Counted from the first letter of the stretch, positions 8,381 to 16,873 are shown. The stretch: DNA of 40,685 nucleotides from Bacteroidaceae bacterium (GCA_017617575.1 JAFZVY010000041.1:1-40685), one strand, 5' to 3'. The notes: generated from the letters alone by a model not told the origin. Numbers and translations are program-made.

Positions 8381-9636
8381 CTTGCAAATGTAATGATATT
8401 TATTGGATTGTGTTCATCAAGTACAACTCTGTTGTCCGAAATTATGCGTAAATTAAATTTTTTTATACTTTCGTAAACCAAATCGCGGCTATTTGATGAC
8501 ACAGAATTGATAACAAAGCGTGTATTTTCGCCAGTATGTGGCAAAACCTTGCCTACAATCTCCACCAGCTTGCCTCCGTGGCCACCTATGAACACGGCAT
8601 CAGGCGATGGGAGTGACGAGATGTCCGTATGGAGGAAATCGCCAATATGGATATTGATACCCGGAACGCCAAAGCGCCTCATGTTCTTGTTGATGATAGC
8701 CTCGCACTCTGGGCGTATCTCGAAACTCTCCACATGCAGGCGTGGGCAGAGCATCTTAGCCTCTATGCTCACACTTCCTGTGCAGAAGCCTATGTCCCAG
8801 AATGTACGTGCATTCACGATGTCGAGTGCAGAGAGTGTGACAAGGCGTATTGGTGCCTTCGTAATCATCTTTGCACGTCCGTCAAGCAACTCGAACTCAC
8901 TTTCAGGAATGCCAAAGTGACGAGGCTTGTCATGTGTCTTGCGAAGGATGATGCAGTTGGGTGACAGAAATGCCCCCCAGCCCCCGAAGGGGGCGTCCGT
9001 TCGGGGCACATCTTCACATTCTCTTTTAAACCATTTCTCTGTTTCCGGATGGCTGCCCCCTTCGGGGGTTAGGGGGCCAGTTACCCTTTCCTTCTCCTCG
9101 TTTCCCAAGCACTCGCCCACGGTCATGTCGTAGTTGTCGTAGCCGTACTCCAGCATCCTCTGCCATATTGCTTCGGGTGTCTTGTTCTTGTCTGTAAGGC
9201 ATCCGATGAGGCTTTCGCCATTGATAAGTGCCTCGTCCAGTTTGTCCCAAGGACGACCAGTGAGAGATACGACGTGCATGTCCTGATAGGGTAGGCACAT
9301 ACGGTGTGCCAACATCTGTAGGGAGTTGAAGTAGGGGAGTACCTTGACGTTGCAATCAGGTACCTCCCTCTGTATTGTAGATGCAAAGCCAAAGAAGAGA
9401 GGGTCGCCAGATGCGAAGATGACTATGTCCTCATACTCCTTGTATTGCTCAAACACGTTTGAGAGGGGTACGGTAATGTCAATCCACACGGCATCCTCAG
9501 GAAGGAAGTCGTGCATTATCTCATGGTGACGCTTGCCACCGCTGAACACCTTTCCCGTCCTTATGATATCAAGGGTGCGTGGCTCAAACCATTGCTCCCT
9601 CGCATCACTTATTCCTATGACTGTGCAACGTATCAT
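8377..9636 (-). CDS. cbiET: Fused CbiE-CbiT: cobalt-precorrin-7 C5-methyltransferase / precorrin-6B C15-methyltransferase (decarboxylating)
   Basis: A 419-residue fusion of two SAM-dependent enzymes of corrin-ring assembly (CobL-like). The N-terminal CbiE part (about 1-200) has VIGISDAREQWF, FASGDPLFFG and the TVGECLGNEEKERV region. The C-terminal CbiT part (about 240-419) has a Rossmann methyltransferase core with WDIGFCTGSVSIEA and FIGGHGGKL. Between KERV and SPNCIIL about 37 residues are encoded by a GC-rich palindromic element (8972-9077) that stays in frame; homologues normally have a much shorter linker there. The flanking conserved motifs are intact, so the enzyme is probably functional. 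It overlaps the permease gene by 4 bp and follows the cobJ-cobH gene by 170 bp. Confidence 0.93.
   Translation of the reverse strand: MIRCTVIGISDAREQWFEPRTLDIIRTGKVFSGGKRHHEIMHDFLPEDAVWIDITVPLSNVFEQYKEYEDIVIFASGDPLFFGFASTIQREVPDCNVKVLPYFNSLQMLAHRMCLPYQDMHVVSLTGRPWDKLDEALINGESLIGCLTDKNKTPEAIWQRMLEYGYDNYDMTVGECLGNEEKERVTGPLTPEGGSHPETEKWFKRECEDVPRTDAPFGGWGAFLSPNCIILRKTHDKPRHFGIPESEFELLDGRAKMITKAPIRLVTLSALDIVNARTFWDIGFCTGSVSIEAKMLCPRLHVESFEIRPECEAIINKNMRRFGVPGINIHIGDFLHTDISSLPSPDAVFIGGHGGKLVEIVGKVLPHTGENTRFVINSVSSNSRDLVYESIKKFNLRIISDNRVVLDEHNPINIITFAR
8972..9077. repeat. GC-rich palindromic element, copy A (inside cbiET)
   Basis: About 106 bp with inverted arms of about 34 bp. The left arm starts GCCCCCCAGCCCCCGAAGGG and the right arm, on the other strand, GCCCCCTAACCCCCGAAGGG. 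Each arm contains its own small palindrome CCCCCGAAGGGGG. The centre is AT-richer. On the cbiET strand it encodes GPLTPEGGSHP through to [10 protein letters not shown] without a stop. Confidence 0.9.
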
Positions 9637-9639
9637 CCC

Positions 9640-9803
9640 TTTTTGAATTAAGAGTTAAGATTTAAATTCTCGGAGCTAAATTTGAATTAAGAACTCGACG
9701 TTAATTAAGAACTCGACGTTGATTAAGAATTATGAATTAAGAATTGAACAGGACTTAATTGCTTCCCTACGGTCAGTGAGACCGCTTCGCTTAGTTCTTA
9801 ATT
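9640..9803. repeat. AATTAAGAATT-type low-complexity repeat and TCAGTGAGACCGCTTCGC module
   Basis: The gap between the cobJ-cobH and cbiET genes holds tandem variants of GAATTAAGAACTCGACGTT (9683-9730) followed by the module CGGTCAGTGAGACCGCTTCG at about 9770-9789. The module recurs near 26228, 37429 and 38314 (inverted). No gene is seen. Confidence 0.6.
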
Positions 9804-9806
9804 CTT

Positions 9807-11213
9807 CTACACGTCTCGCCCAGGCTTGAGCTGTTCCGCATCATCGTAGGTGAGGATGCTGTTCACGAGCGTGGCTGCAAGGTTGCTGCCGCCTTTGCGT
9901 CCCTCAATGAGTATCTTTGGGATGTCCATGAATGGCTTGGCTGCATGCTTGCTCTCTTCCACGTGTACGAAGCCTACTGGCGCGCCTATTATTCCTGCTG
10001 GGTGGCACTTCTTCTTGCGGATGAGCTCGCATAACTCAAGGAGAGCTGTAGGGGCGTTGCCGAATACGTACAGGGCATCGGGGTGCTCCTCGACTGCAAG
10101 TCGCATACCTGCCTGAGCACGTGTTATGCCTTGCTCCTTAGCCATCTTTGCACCACGTGGGTCGTTTATGTAACAGACAACCTCTATGCCGAGACGTTCA
10201 AGCGCACCCTTGCGAATGCCACTTGCCGCCATTGTTACATCCGTCACTATCGTCTTTAGCGTGCCGTCCTTCACCTTATCGTATAGCTTGGCTGTAGCCT
10301 CGTCATCCATCCACACGAGGTTCTCCATGTCGAAGTCCGCCGTGGTGTGACTGGCGTGAAGCATAGGCCATAGCTTCCATGTAGGGATGTCAGGATTCTT
10401 CAGCTCCTTGCGTATTGTCTGGAAAGACTTTATCATTATGTTCTGTCCTACGTTCTTGCCTTCGGATGACTCCTCGCGATAGTAGCCGCGTGGGGTGATA
10501 AACACTCCGTTGTCTATGAACGACTGGCTATTGCCAATGATGATTACCGTAAACATATCCACGTCCTCTGGGTCGAAGTCGGCAAGGGTGGTGAGGTGCA
10601 CCTCCTGTCCCTCGCGCCCAGCATTCTTAACATAGCCCACGGGCGTGTTGCCGTCCCTCTCTTTGAGGAAAAGCTCCACGAGGCGGTAAAGCTGCCAGTA
10701 GCGTCCATGGCTCTTAGGGTTGTAGATAGCCGTCACGAAGTCGCCAATGGCTGCCGCCTTTATGCGCCTTTCTATGACTGCCCACGGAGTCATGAGGTCG
10801 GAAATTGATATGAGGCAAAGGTCGTGGCCTATAGGTGCACCGAGAAGCGAAGCCGCCTTCTGAAATGCGCTGATGCCTGGGAGGGCAACTATCTCGATGT
10901 CCTCGCCCTTCTCCTTTGCCATCTCATAGATGAGGGGTGTCATACCATAGATGCCAGCGTCGCCACTCGAAATGACGCACACATCCTTGCCCTCCATGGC
11001 ATAGTTGAATGCCTCCTCTGCACGTTGCCTCTCTTGTTTCATACCGCTGTCCACAAGCTTGGCGTCCGCCCTTACCGCATGCTCTATGAAGCGGAAGTAG
11101 AACTTATAGCCCACCACCACGTCACACTGGCTTACAGCCTCAAGCACGGCAGGCGTAATGTCTTCCTTGCTTCCCGGACCTATGCCCGCAACTATTATCT
11201 TTCCTTTTGCCAT
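9807..11213 (-). CDS. cobJ: Fused precorrin-3B C17-methyltransferase (CobJ/CbiH) and precorrin-8X methylmutase (CobH/CbiC)
   Basis: From the ATG at 11213 the protein is 468 residues. The N-terminal half (about 1-245) is a SAM-dependent uroporphyrinogen-type methyltransferase with VAGIGPGSKEDITPAV, VISSGDAGIYGM and AIYNPKSHGR, matching CobJ/CbiH, which contracts the ring. The C-terminal half (about 265-468) is a precorrin-8X methylmutase with the HASHTTADFDM region holding the expected catalytic histidine, plus TDVTMAASGIRK and GAPVGFVHVEESK. Both act on the corrin ring in the cytoplasm. It is first in the operon, preceded by a -7/-33 pair at 11253-11281. The longer in-frame start at 11294 was rejected because it would include the promoter. 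Confidence 0.93.
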   Translation of the reverse strand: MAKGKIIVAGIGPGSKEDITPAVLEAVSQCDVVVGYKFYFRFIEHAVRADAKLVDSGMKQERQRAEEAFNYAMEGKDVCVISSGDAGIYGMTPLIYEMAKEKGEDIEIVALPGISAFQKAASLLGAPIGHDLCLISISDLMTPWAVIERRIKAAAIGDFVTAIYNPKSHGRYWQLYRLVELFLKERDGNTPVGYVKNAGREGQEVHLTTLADFDPEDVDMFTVIIIGNSQSFIDNGVFITPRGYYREESSEGKNVGQNIMIKSFQTIRKELKNPDIPTWKLWPMLHASHTTADFDMENLVWMDDEATAKLYDKVKDGTLKTIVTDVTMAASGIRKGALERLGIEVVCYINDPRGAKMAKEQGITRAQAGMRLAVEEHPDALYVFGNAPTALLELCELIRKKKCHPAGIIGAPVGFVHVEESKHAAKPFMDIPKILIEGRKGGSNLAATLVNSILTYDDAEQLKPGRDV

Positions 11214-11225
11214 TGTAATATTCCT

Positions 11226-11281
11226 GTGTACTGATTTTTTAGTACACAAGTGCAAAGATAAGAAGTTTCCGCGAGATGCAA
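11226..11281 (-). promoter_or_regulatory. Promoter and leader hairpin of the corrin operon
   Basis: Read on the minus strand, TATCTTTG (11260-11253) is a good -7 box and TTG (11281-11279) is 18 nt upstream, close to the TTG-N19-TAnnTTTG consensus. The short leader can form a 7-bp stem, GTGTACT with AGTACAC (11226-11247), just before an AGGAA-like ribosome site. The leader is too short for a cobalamin riboswitch. Confidence 0.65.
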
Positions 11282-11654
11282 TCCGTTTTTCCACTTATTT
11301 TGTTTACGTTAATCGTGTGCCTTTGCCATAGCGGTGGAAGAGTGGGGTAGGATGCGGGTAGTGGCGTTGTCATTATGTCATTTGCGCATATCATGTAAAT
11401 CCTTCGCTAATGTTTCGTGAGTCCTCCGTATGTATATATGTAATGTGGAAATATCAAAAGGAAAGTACAAAGTGTGGAATGCTTGCCATAGTGTAAGTAT
11501 TGAGAATTCGTTTCCTTACCTTTTGCTAAGTTTAAGACACTATTATTATGCCTTGTGAAATGTGAAAATGTGTGCGTATTTTCATATTTGATGTTGTTTA
11601 ACGTAAAAAATAAGGGCGAAATGCAGTTTTTCTTGCAAAAAGTTAAAGAAATGT

Positions 11655-11708
11655 TTGTTCGGGTGTCAAAAAGACACTACATTTGCAGTGTCAATAACAA
11701 AAAGACAC
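11655..11708 (+). promoter_or_regulatory. Porin promoter with GTGTC/GACAC operator-like half sites
   Basis: TTG at 11655-11657, 20 nt, then TACATTTG at 11678-11685 forms a Bacteroidetes-type promoter. GTGTC-AAAAA-GACAC (11663-11677) fills the space between the boxes, and a second pair, GTGTC (11688) and GACAC (11704), follows the -7 box. Such placement suggests a dimeric repressor or activator. The 629-bp gap (11214-11842) otherwise shows no gene. Confidence 0.6.
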
Positions 11709-11842
11709 AAACACAAAAGAAATATAGACAAAACAAACAAAAGTAAGGCGTGACACTTACAGAGTGGAAAATATCAGAAAAAGCCACAACGCAAGCACAG
11801 ACGTCACGTAAGTATTAACACAAACACAAACAAGTTAGTAGT

Positions 11843-12562
11843 ATGAAGAAAGTAACGATGAGCATCTTGGCACTCGCTGCAGTAGCAGCACCAGATGCAA
11901 TGATGGCACAGGATGAAGTTGAGGCAACAGTAAGTGCTGACGTGGTAAGTAGCTATATCTGGCGTGGCCAGGATATGGGAGGCGCAGCAGTTCAGCCAAC
12001 ACTCGGAATCGGTTACAAGGGATTGAGCCTCTCTGCATGGGGCTCATACGGTATCGATTCACAGAATGAGATGAAGGAACTTGACCTTACTCTTTCTTAT
12101 TCTGTAGGTGGCTTCACAGTGGGCGTTACGGATTACTATTGTGCCTATGGCACGGAATCAACTCCGGGCAAGTACTTTGAGTATGCAGCTCATTCAACAG
12201 GTCATGTCTTCGAGGCAAACCTCGGTTATGACTTCGGTTGTCTGTCAGTCAACTGGTTTACTAACTTCGCCGGAGCAGATGGAGTGAATAAGGATGGCGA
12301 GCGTGCTTATTCATCATACGTTGAACTCGCCACTCCTTTCACACTTGGTGGTATCGACTGGACAGCTACTCTTGGTGCTGTTCCATACGCTACTACGGTT
12401 TACGCAGATGCTGGAGGTTTTGCCGTTACTAATATCGGCGTGAAGGCAACAAAGGAACTGGTTGTCACTCCATCGTTTAAGTTGCCAGTATTTGCAGGTC
12501 TCTCTGCAAACCCAAGTACTGAGAAACTTTATTTCGTGGCAGGTTTCACACTCGGCATTTGA
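11843..12562 (+). CDS. TorF-like outer-membrane porin
   Basis: A 239-residue exported protein with a signal peptide (MKKVTMSILALAAVAAPDAMMAQ) and then alternating beta strands. The pattern ADVVSSYIWRGQDMGGAAVQPTLG is typical of the TorF/Gcw_chp putative porins. It ends VAGFTLGI, consistent with a final membrane beta strand. It lies directly before the PII and ammonium transporter genes on the same strand, and probably feeds them by letting a nitrogen compound cross the outer membrane; that role is inference. Its promoter has symmetric operator-like half sites. Confidence 0.8.
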   Translation: MKKVTMSILALAAVAAPDAMMAQDEVEATVSADVVSSYIWRGQDMGGAAVQPTLGIGYKGLSLSAWGSYGIDSQNEMKELDLTLSYSVGGFTVGVTDYYCAYGTESTPGKYFEYAAHSTGHVFEANLGYDFGCLSVNWFTNFAGADGVNKDGERAYSSYVELATPFTLGGIDWTATLGAVPYATTVYADAGGFAVTNIGVKATKELVVTPSFKLPVFAGLSANPSTEKLYFVAGFTLGI

Positions 12563-12604
12563 ATTGTTCAGATTTAGCATTTATAGAAGTTATGCTTTCA
12601 AGGA

Positions 12605-12671
12605 GTTAAGAAGTTAAGACGATACTCTTTTATACATTTGTCGAATAGACATTTGTCTTAACTTCTTTAAC
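12605..12671 (+). other. Long hairpin between porin and PII gene
   Basis: GTTAAGAAGTTAAGAC (12605-12620) pairs with GTCTTAACTTCTTTAAC (12655-12671) with a single bulge, enclosing a 34-nt loop. There is no T-run straight after it. It could attenuate or process the transcript between the porin and the PII gene, lowering expression of the downstream genes. Confidence 0.55.
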
Positions 12672-12718
12672 TTCATAACTTCTTAACTACAAAAATTCAG
12701 AAGATAAATCAATAAGTT

Positions 12719-13075
12719 ATGAAAAAGATTGAAGCAATTATCCGAAAAACAAAATTTGAGGATGTCAAGGAGGCTCTCATTAAGGCTGACATTGAGTGGT
12801 TTAGTTACTATGATGTCAGGGGCGTTGGTAAGATGCGCCAAGAGAGAATCTACCGTGGCGTGAAGTATGACACTTCGTTCATTGAGAGAATTCTTATCAG
12901 TATTGTTGTACGTGACATCAATGTGGAGAAGACCGTTCAGGCTGTCGTTTCTGCCGCTCAGACAGGCGAGATTGGTGACGGACGTATCTTCGTCATTCCT
13001 GTTGAGGACTCTATCCGCATCCGTACAGGTGAACGTGGCGATATCGCCCTCTATAATGCTGAACAGGCGAAGTAA
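12719..13075 (+). CDS. glnB: PII nitrogen signal protein (GlnB/GlnK)
   Basis: A 118-residue trimeric sensor of ATP/ADP and 2-oxoglutarate that blocks or opens the ammonium channel. The N-terminus MKKIEAII is family-typical. In the T-loop, Tyr50 (RGVKY) matches the tyrosine that is uridylylated in enteric PII and Tyr45 matches the neighbouring one; the loop is one residue shorter than in E. coli. The C-terminal part has GEIGDGRIFVIPVEDSIRIR, typical of the nucleotide-binding B-loop and C-loop. Its place immediately before the ammonium transporter fits the GlnK role. Confidence 0.95.
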   Translation: MKKIEAIIRKTKFEDVKEALIKADIEWFSYYDVRGVGKMRQERIYRGVKYDTSFIERILISIVVRDINVEKTVQAVVSAAQTGEIGDGRIFVIPVEDSIRIRTGERGDIALYNAEQAK

Positions 13076-13201
13076 ATGAAGAATTAAGAATGCAGAATGA
13101 AGAATGAAGATTTTGTCTTCAGTATTTATTTCGTCCTCTATTCAAGCTGCGCATGGCTTGAACCTCAATAACACAACAAACACAAAAAAGGAATCTTGAT
13201 T

Positions 13202-14587
13202 ATGAAAAAGATTGATTATATGAAGCTATCGCTCGTTGCTGCGATGCTTATCTCTCCTCTTGTCTGTCATGCTGCTGATGCTGCACCAAGTGCAGCGGAG
13301 GTTGCTACAACGGCAGAAGTATCCCTTAACACAGTATGGGTACTCCTTGCTGCCATGCTCGTGTTCTTCATGCAGCCAGGTTTCGCTCTCTGTGAGGCTG
13401 GTTTCACTCGTTCAAAGAATACTGCCAACATCCTTATGAAGAACTTCTGTGACTTCATGCTCGGCTCTGTTTGCTTCTGGCTCATCGGCTTCGGCGTTAT
13501 GTTCGGCGCAGGTGCATTTGCCGGAATGCCAAGCTTCGGTGACCTTTCATTCTTTGACACAGACGGCATAGGCGGTATTCCTGTAGAGGGTTACCTCATC
13601 TTCCAGACTGTGTTCTGCGCAACATCTGCCACTATCGTTTCAGGTGCCATGGCAGAGCGAACAAAGTTCTCAATGTATCTTGTTTACTCTCTCCTTATCT
13701 CCCTCGTCATCTATCCTATAGAGGCACACTGGTCATGGGGAGGCGGTTGGCTCAACGACCTCGGTGAGGGTACATTCATGCACGACTTGTTCGGTTGCGG
13801 TTTCCATGACTTCGCCGGTTCTACAGTCGTTCACTCAGTAGGTGGCTGGCTCGCTCTCGTAGGAGCTATCGTACTCGGCCCTCGTCGTGGCAAGTATGGC
13901 AAGGACGGTAAGTCACACGCCATCCCTGGTCACTCACTCTCACTCGCTGCTCTTGGTGTGTTCATCCTTTGGTTCGGATGGTTTGGATTCAACCCAGGTT
14001 CACAGCTTGCAGCATTCGGTTCAGATAACTCTCTTGCAATCTCACATACTTTTGTTACTACGAACATGGCAGCTTGTACTGCTGGTATTGCAACTCTCGT
14101 CCTCTCTTGGTTCCGCTACGGCAAACCATCACTCTCACTTACTCTCAACGGTATTCTTGCAGGTCTCGTTGCTATAACAGACGGATGCGACCTCGTAAGT
14201 GTAGGTGGAGCTGCAATCATCGGTATTATCGCAGGTGTTGTGATGCCACTCTCAGTTGAGTTCATCGACCACGTTCTTCACATCGATGACCCAGTAGGTG
14301 CAAGCTCTGTCCATGGTGTATGTGGAGTGCTCGGAACACTTCTCACAGGTCTCTTCGCAACAGGTGAGGTTGACGACACTATGGTAGGATTGTTCTACGG
14401 CGGAGGCTTCTCATTCCTCGGTGCTCAGGCTCTTGGAGTAGTAGTTGTAGGCGCATGGGCACTAATCGTAGGATTCATAGTATTCAAGTCTATTGATAAG
14501 ATTCACGGTCTCAGAGTTCCAGCACGTATCGAAGACGAAGGTCTTGACATCTACGAGCATGGTGAGACAGCTTACGGTGATGCTTAA
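13202..14587 (+). CDS. amtB: Ammonium transporter Amt
   Basis: Inner-membrane ammonium channel, 461 residues from the ATG at 13202, which has AAGGA about 9 nt upstream. A TTG six bases earlier is in frame but less likely. It begins with a cleavable signal-like segment ending CHAADA, then about eleven membrane helices. Family motifs include GFTRSKNTANILMKNFCDF, the HWSWGGGWL segment, WFGFNPGS and the DDPVGASSVHGVCG segment holding a pore histidine. It forms a pair with the PII gene 126 bp upstream, so channel opening is likely set by PII state. Confidence 0.97.
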   Translation: MKKIDYMKLSLVAAMLISPLVCHAADAAPSAAEVATTAEVSLNTVWVLLAAMLVFFMQPGFALCEAGFTRSKNTANILMKNFCDFMLGSVCFWLIGFGVMFGAGAFAGMPSFGDLSFFDTDGIGGIPVEGYLIFQTVFCATSATIVSGAMAERTKFSMYLVYSLLISLVIYPIEAHWSWGGGWLNDLGEGTFMHDLFGCGFHDFAGSTVVHSVGGWLALVGAIVLGPRRGKYGKDGKSHAIPGHSLSLAALGVFILWFGWFGFNPGSQLAAFGSDNSLAISHTFVTTNMAACTAGIATLVLSWFRYGKPSLSLTLNGILAGLVAITDGCDLVSVGGAAIIGIIAGVVMPLSVEFIDHVLHIDDPVGASSVHGVCGVLGTLLTGLFATGEVDDTMVGLFYGGGFSFLGAQALGVVVVGAWALIVGFIVFKSIDKIHGLRVPARIEDEGLDIYEHGETAYGDA

Positions 14588-14603
14588 ACAGAATAGTTCA
14601 GAA

Positions 14604-14626
14604 GCCCCCTATCCCTTGAGGGGGGC
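14604..14626 (+). repeat. GCCCCC...GGGGGGC hairpin after amtB, related to one arm of the GC-rich element
   Basis: GCCCCCTATCCCTTGAGGGG continues to GGGGGC and forms a short stem 16 bp after the amtB stop. It resembles a single arm of the palindromic element found at 8972, 35043 and 39014, without the second arm. It may be a solo arm or remnant. Confidence 0.5.
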
Positions 14627-14725
14627 ATCTGTTAAGATAGATGTGACATGATTACCGAATATGGTGGTCGCAAATAAATAACTAAGGATTATGTGAAAGT
14701 TCGAAATATATTATTATTGTTGACC

Positions 14726-14767
14726 TTGCGGTGGGTTGTCGTGAAGACAACCTGCCGCAACTTTTTT
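14726..14767 (+). terminator. Intrinsic terminator of the porin-PII-amt unit
   Basis: TTGCGG-T-GGGTTGTC pairs with GACAACC-TG-CCGCAA around a GTGAA loop and is followed by CTTTTTTG. It ends transcription before the rfbA promoter at 14779. Confidence 0.8.
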
Positions 14768-14778
14768 GTGCTTTTTCT

Positions 14779-14808
14779 TTGTAGTGTGGATAATAAACAC
14801 TATTTTTG
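14779..14808 (+). promoter_or_regulatory. rfbA promoter, exact TTG-N19-TAnnTTTG
   Basis: TTG at 14779-14781, exactly 19 nt, then TATTTTTG at 14801-14808. This is the best match in the window to the primary sigma promoter of Bacteroidetes. It lies about 50 bp upstream of the rfbA start. Confidence 0.8.
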
Positions 14809-14858
14809 TCCTTTGAAAGAAAAACAAAAAAGGAATAGTTTAAAAAAATAAAGAAAAA

Positions 14859-15752
14859 ATGAAAGGTATCGTATTGGCTGGTGGCAGCGGTACTCGTCTG
14901 TACCCAATCACTAAGGGCGTGAGCAAGCAGCTCATTCCTATCTTCGACAAACCGATGGTATATTATCCGATATCTGTGCTTATGCTCGCAGGTATCAAGG
15001 ATATCTTGATTATATCTACTCCGTATGACCTCCCGGGATTCAAGCGTCTCCTTGGTGATGGCTCTGACTATGGAGTACACTTTGAATATGCTGAACAGCC
15101 ATCACCTGATGGTCTTGCACAGGCATTCATCATTGGCGAGAAGTTCATCGGTAATGATGACGTATGTCTCGTGCTTGGAGATAACATCTTCCACGGACGT
15201 GGATTCTCTGGTATGCTCAAGGAGAGCGTGGAGAATGCCAAGGCTGGCAAGGCTACTGTCTTCGGCTACTGGGTGAACGACCCTGAGCGTTATGGCGTGG
15301 CTGAGTTTGACAAGGAGGGCAACTGCCTCTCTATCGAGGAGAAGCCAGCAAAGCCAAAGAGCAACTTTGCTGTTGTAGGTCTTTACTTCTATCCAAACTC
15401 TGTGGTGCAGATTGCAAAGACTATCAAGCCTTCTCCACGTGGCGAGCTTGAGATTACTACTGTCAATCAGGAGTATCTTGCACAGAAGTCGCTCAAGGTA
15501 CAGCTCCTCGGTCGTGGCTTCGCTTGGCTCGACACAGGTACGCATGACTCACTCTCTGAGGCAAGTACATTCATCGAGGTGCTTGAGAAACGTACAGGTC
15601 TCAAGATTGCCTGTCTTGAGGGTATCGCATACCGTCAGGGATGGATTACCAAGGAGAAGCTTCGTGAGGTGGCAGAGCCAATGAAGAAGAACCAGTATGG
15701 TCAGTATCTCCTCAAGCTTGCAGACACTAATTACTTTGGGGAAGCTGAATGA
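14859..15752 (+). CDS. rfbA: Glucose-1-phosphate thymidylyltransferase
   Basis: Makes dTDP-glucose from dTTP and glucose-1-phosphate, the first step of dTDP-L-rhamnose synthesis for surface polysaccharides. The 297-residue length is typical of RmlA/RfbA. The N-terminal nucleotide-binding motif is [20 protein letters not shown] and later segments include [15 protein letters not shown] and LGDNIFHG, the sugar-nucleotide site. It is a single gene here; rfbB, rfbC and rfbD are not in the window. Confidence 0.97.
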   Translation: MKGIVLAGGSGTRLYPITKGVSKQLIPIFDKPMVYYPISVLMLAGIKDILIISTPYDLPGFKRLLGDGSDYGVHFEYAEQPSPDGLAQAFIIGEKFIGNDDVCLVLGDNIFHGRGFSGMLKESVENAKAGKATVFGYWVNDPERYGVAEFDKEGNCLSIEEKPAKPKSNFAVVGLYFYPNSVVQIAKTIKPSPRGELEITTVNQEYLAQKSLKVQLLGRGFAWLDTGTHDSLSEASTFIEVLEKRTGLKIACLEGIAYRQGWITKEKLREVAEPMKKNQYGQYLLKLADTNYFGEAE

Positions 15753-15900
15753 GAGTTAATAATTCAAAATGCAAAATTCAGAATTTACCATTCGGTAAGG
15801 ACGTTATTTTGCATTTTGAATTTGCATTATTGGTTTTGAATTCTGAATTCTTGGTTTCGCATTCTGAATTATGCATTCTGAATTTTGAATTCTGAATTTA
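15753..15900. repeat. GAATTCTGAATTTTG-type low-complexity repeat before dus
   Basis: Repeated units of AATTCAGAATT, GAATTTGCATT and GAATTTTGAATTCTG fill almost the whole gap between rfbA and the dihydrouridine synthase gene and run into its coding start. Similar sequence occurs at 2775, 24885-24925 and 25040-25072. Confidence 0.7.
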
Positions 15901-15912
15901 TACTTCGCTCCC

Positions 15913-16812
15913 TTGCAGGGATTCACAGAGGATGCCTATCGTCGTATTCACAATCGGCTTGTGGGTGGCGTTGAGGCTTATTACACACCGTTCATACGTC
16001 TGGAGCATGGTGGTTTGCGCTCAAAGGATCTTAGGGATATACGTCCGGAGTTCAATGAGGGTGTGAACGTCATACCACAGATTATAGCGAATGGTGGTAA
16101 TGAGTTCCGTGTGGTGCTTGATACCGTCCTTAAGGATGGCTACAACCGTATAGACATCAATATGGGTTGTCCGTTTACGCTTCAGGCACGTCATGGCAGG
16201 GGAGCAGGAATACTTCCGCATCCCGATAAGGTTCGTGAGATATGTGACATCGTTAGTGCAACTCCCGATGTACGTTTCTCCGTCAAGATGAGGCTTGGCA
16301 ACGAATCTGCGGATGAATGGAAGGCTGTATTGCCAATCCTTAATGACACTCCGCTTGTCAATGTGGCTGTCCATCCTCGCATTGCCACTCTGCAGTACAA
16401 GGGAGATGTGGATATGGAGCAGTTTGGCGAGATAGTGGAACAATCCGCCCATCCTGTCATTTACAATGGCGATGTATGTACGCTCGATGATATTCGTCGC
16501 ATAGAGGCGGCTTATCCTTCACTTGCAGGCATAATGATAGGCCGTGGCTTACTTGCCCGTCCAAGTCTTGCCCGTGAGTATGCCGAAGGGGTGGAGTGGG
16601 ACGAACACAAGAGGCTTCAGCTTATCCGTCGCATACATGACGAGTTATTGGAACATCATCGTTCCGTCATTCCGAGCGACGACCAGCTACTCGGTAAGAT
16701 TCGTACTTACTGGGGATACATGGAGCCAACGCTTGGCAAGAAAGCATATAAGAAAATCATGAAGGCTGGTAACCTCAAAAACTACCTTTTGGCGGTAGGT
16801 GAGGTGAATTAG
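15913..16812 (+). CDS. dus: tRNA-dihydrouridine synthase
   Basis: FMN enzyme that reduces uridine to dihydrouridine in tRNA. Seen motifs: QGFTEDAYRRIHN at the start, INMGCPFTLQARHGRGAGIL around the catalytic cysteine (C86), KMRLGNESADEW, VHPRI and the C-terminal FMN phosphate site NGDV with GIMIGRGLLARP. From the TTG at 15913 it is 299 residues. The family N-terminus normally includes the residues before QGFT, and FAPL is encoded in frame upstream (15904 onwards), so real translation may begin at a non-standard codon such as CTG 15892 or ATT 15889. An in-frame ATG at 15871 is cut off by TGA at 15886. The start therefore looks eroded by the repeat. Confidence 0.92.
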   Translation: MQGFTEDAYRRIHNRLVGGVEAYYTPFIRLEHGGLRSKDLRDIRPEFNEGVNVIPQIIANGGNEFRVVLDTVLKDGYNRIDINMGCPFTLQARHGRGAGILPHPDKVREICDIVSATPDVRFSVKMRLGNESADEWKAVLPILNDTPLVNVAVHPRIATLQYKGDVDMEQFGEIVEQSAHPVIYNGDVCTLDDIRRIEAAYPSLAGIMIGRGLLARPSLAREYAEGVEWDEHKRLQLIRRIHDELLEHHRSVIPSDDQLLGKIRTYWGYMEPTLGKKAYKKIMKAGNLKNYLLAVGEVN

Positions 16813-16847
16813 AAATGAAGAATTAGAAATGAGTAATTAGTAATAAC

Positions 16848-16873
16848 GTTTGAAACCGTCCTTGGTTTCAAAC
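16848..16873 (+). terminator. Hairpin between dus and the AraC gene
   Basis: GTTTGAAACC and GGTTTCAAAC form a perfect 10-bp stem around a 6-nt loop, 36 bp after the dus stop. There is no clear T-run, so it may be a weak terminator or an mRNA 3' end structure. Confidence 0.5.

Noticed and set aside
8972-9077. The insertions in cbiET and cobT as pseudogene marks
   Set aside because: Both frames stay open, and the catalytic and binding motifs on both sides are intact, so I treat the genes as functional.
11555-11746. Open frame of 63 codons upstream of the porin
   Set aside because: It runs through the porin promoter and operator-like sites, is very lysine-rich and has no recognisable features.
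14682-15080. 132-codon minus-strand frame over the start of rfbA
   Set aside because: It crosses a terminator and the rfbA promoter and overlaps the well-supported rfbA start.
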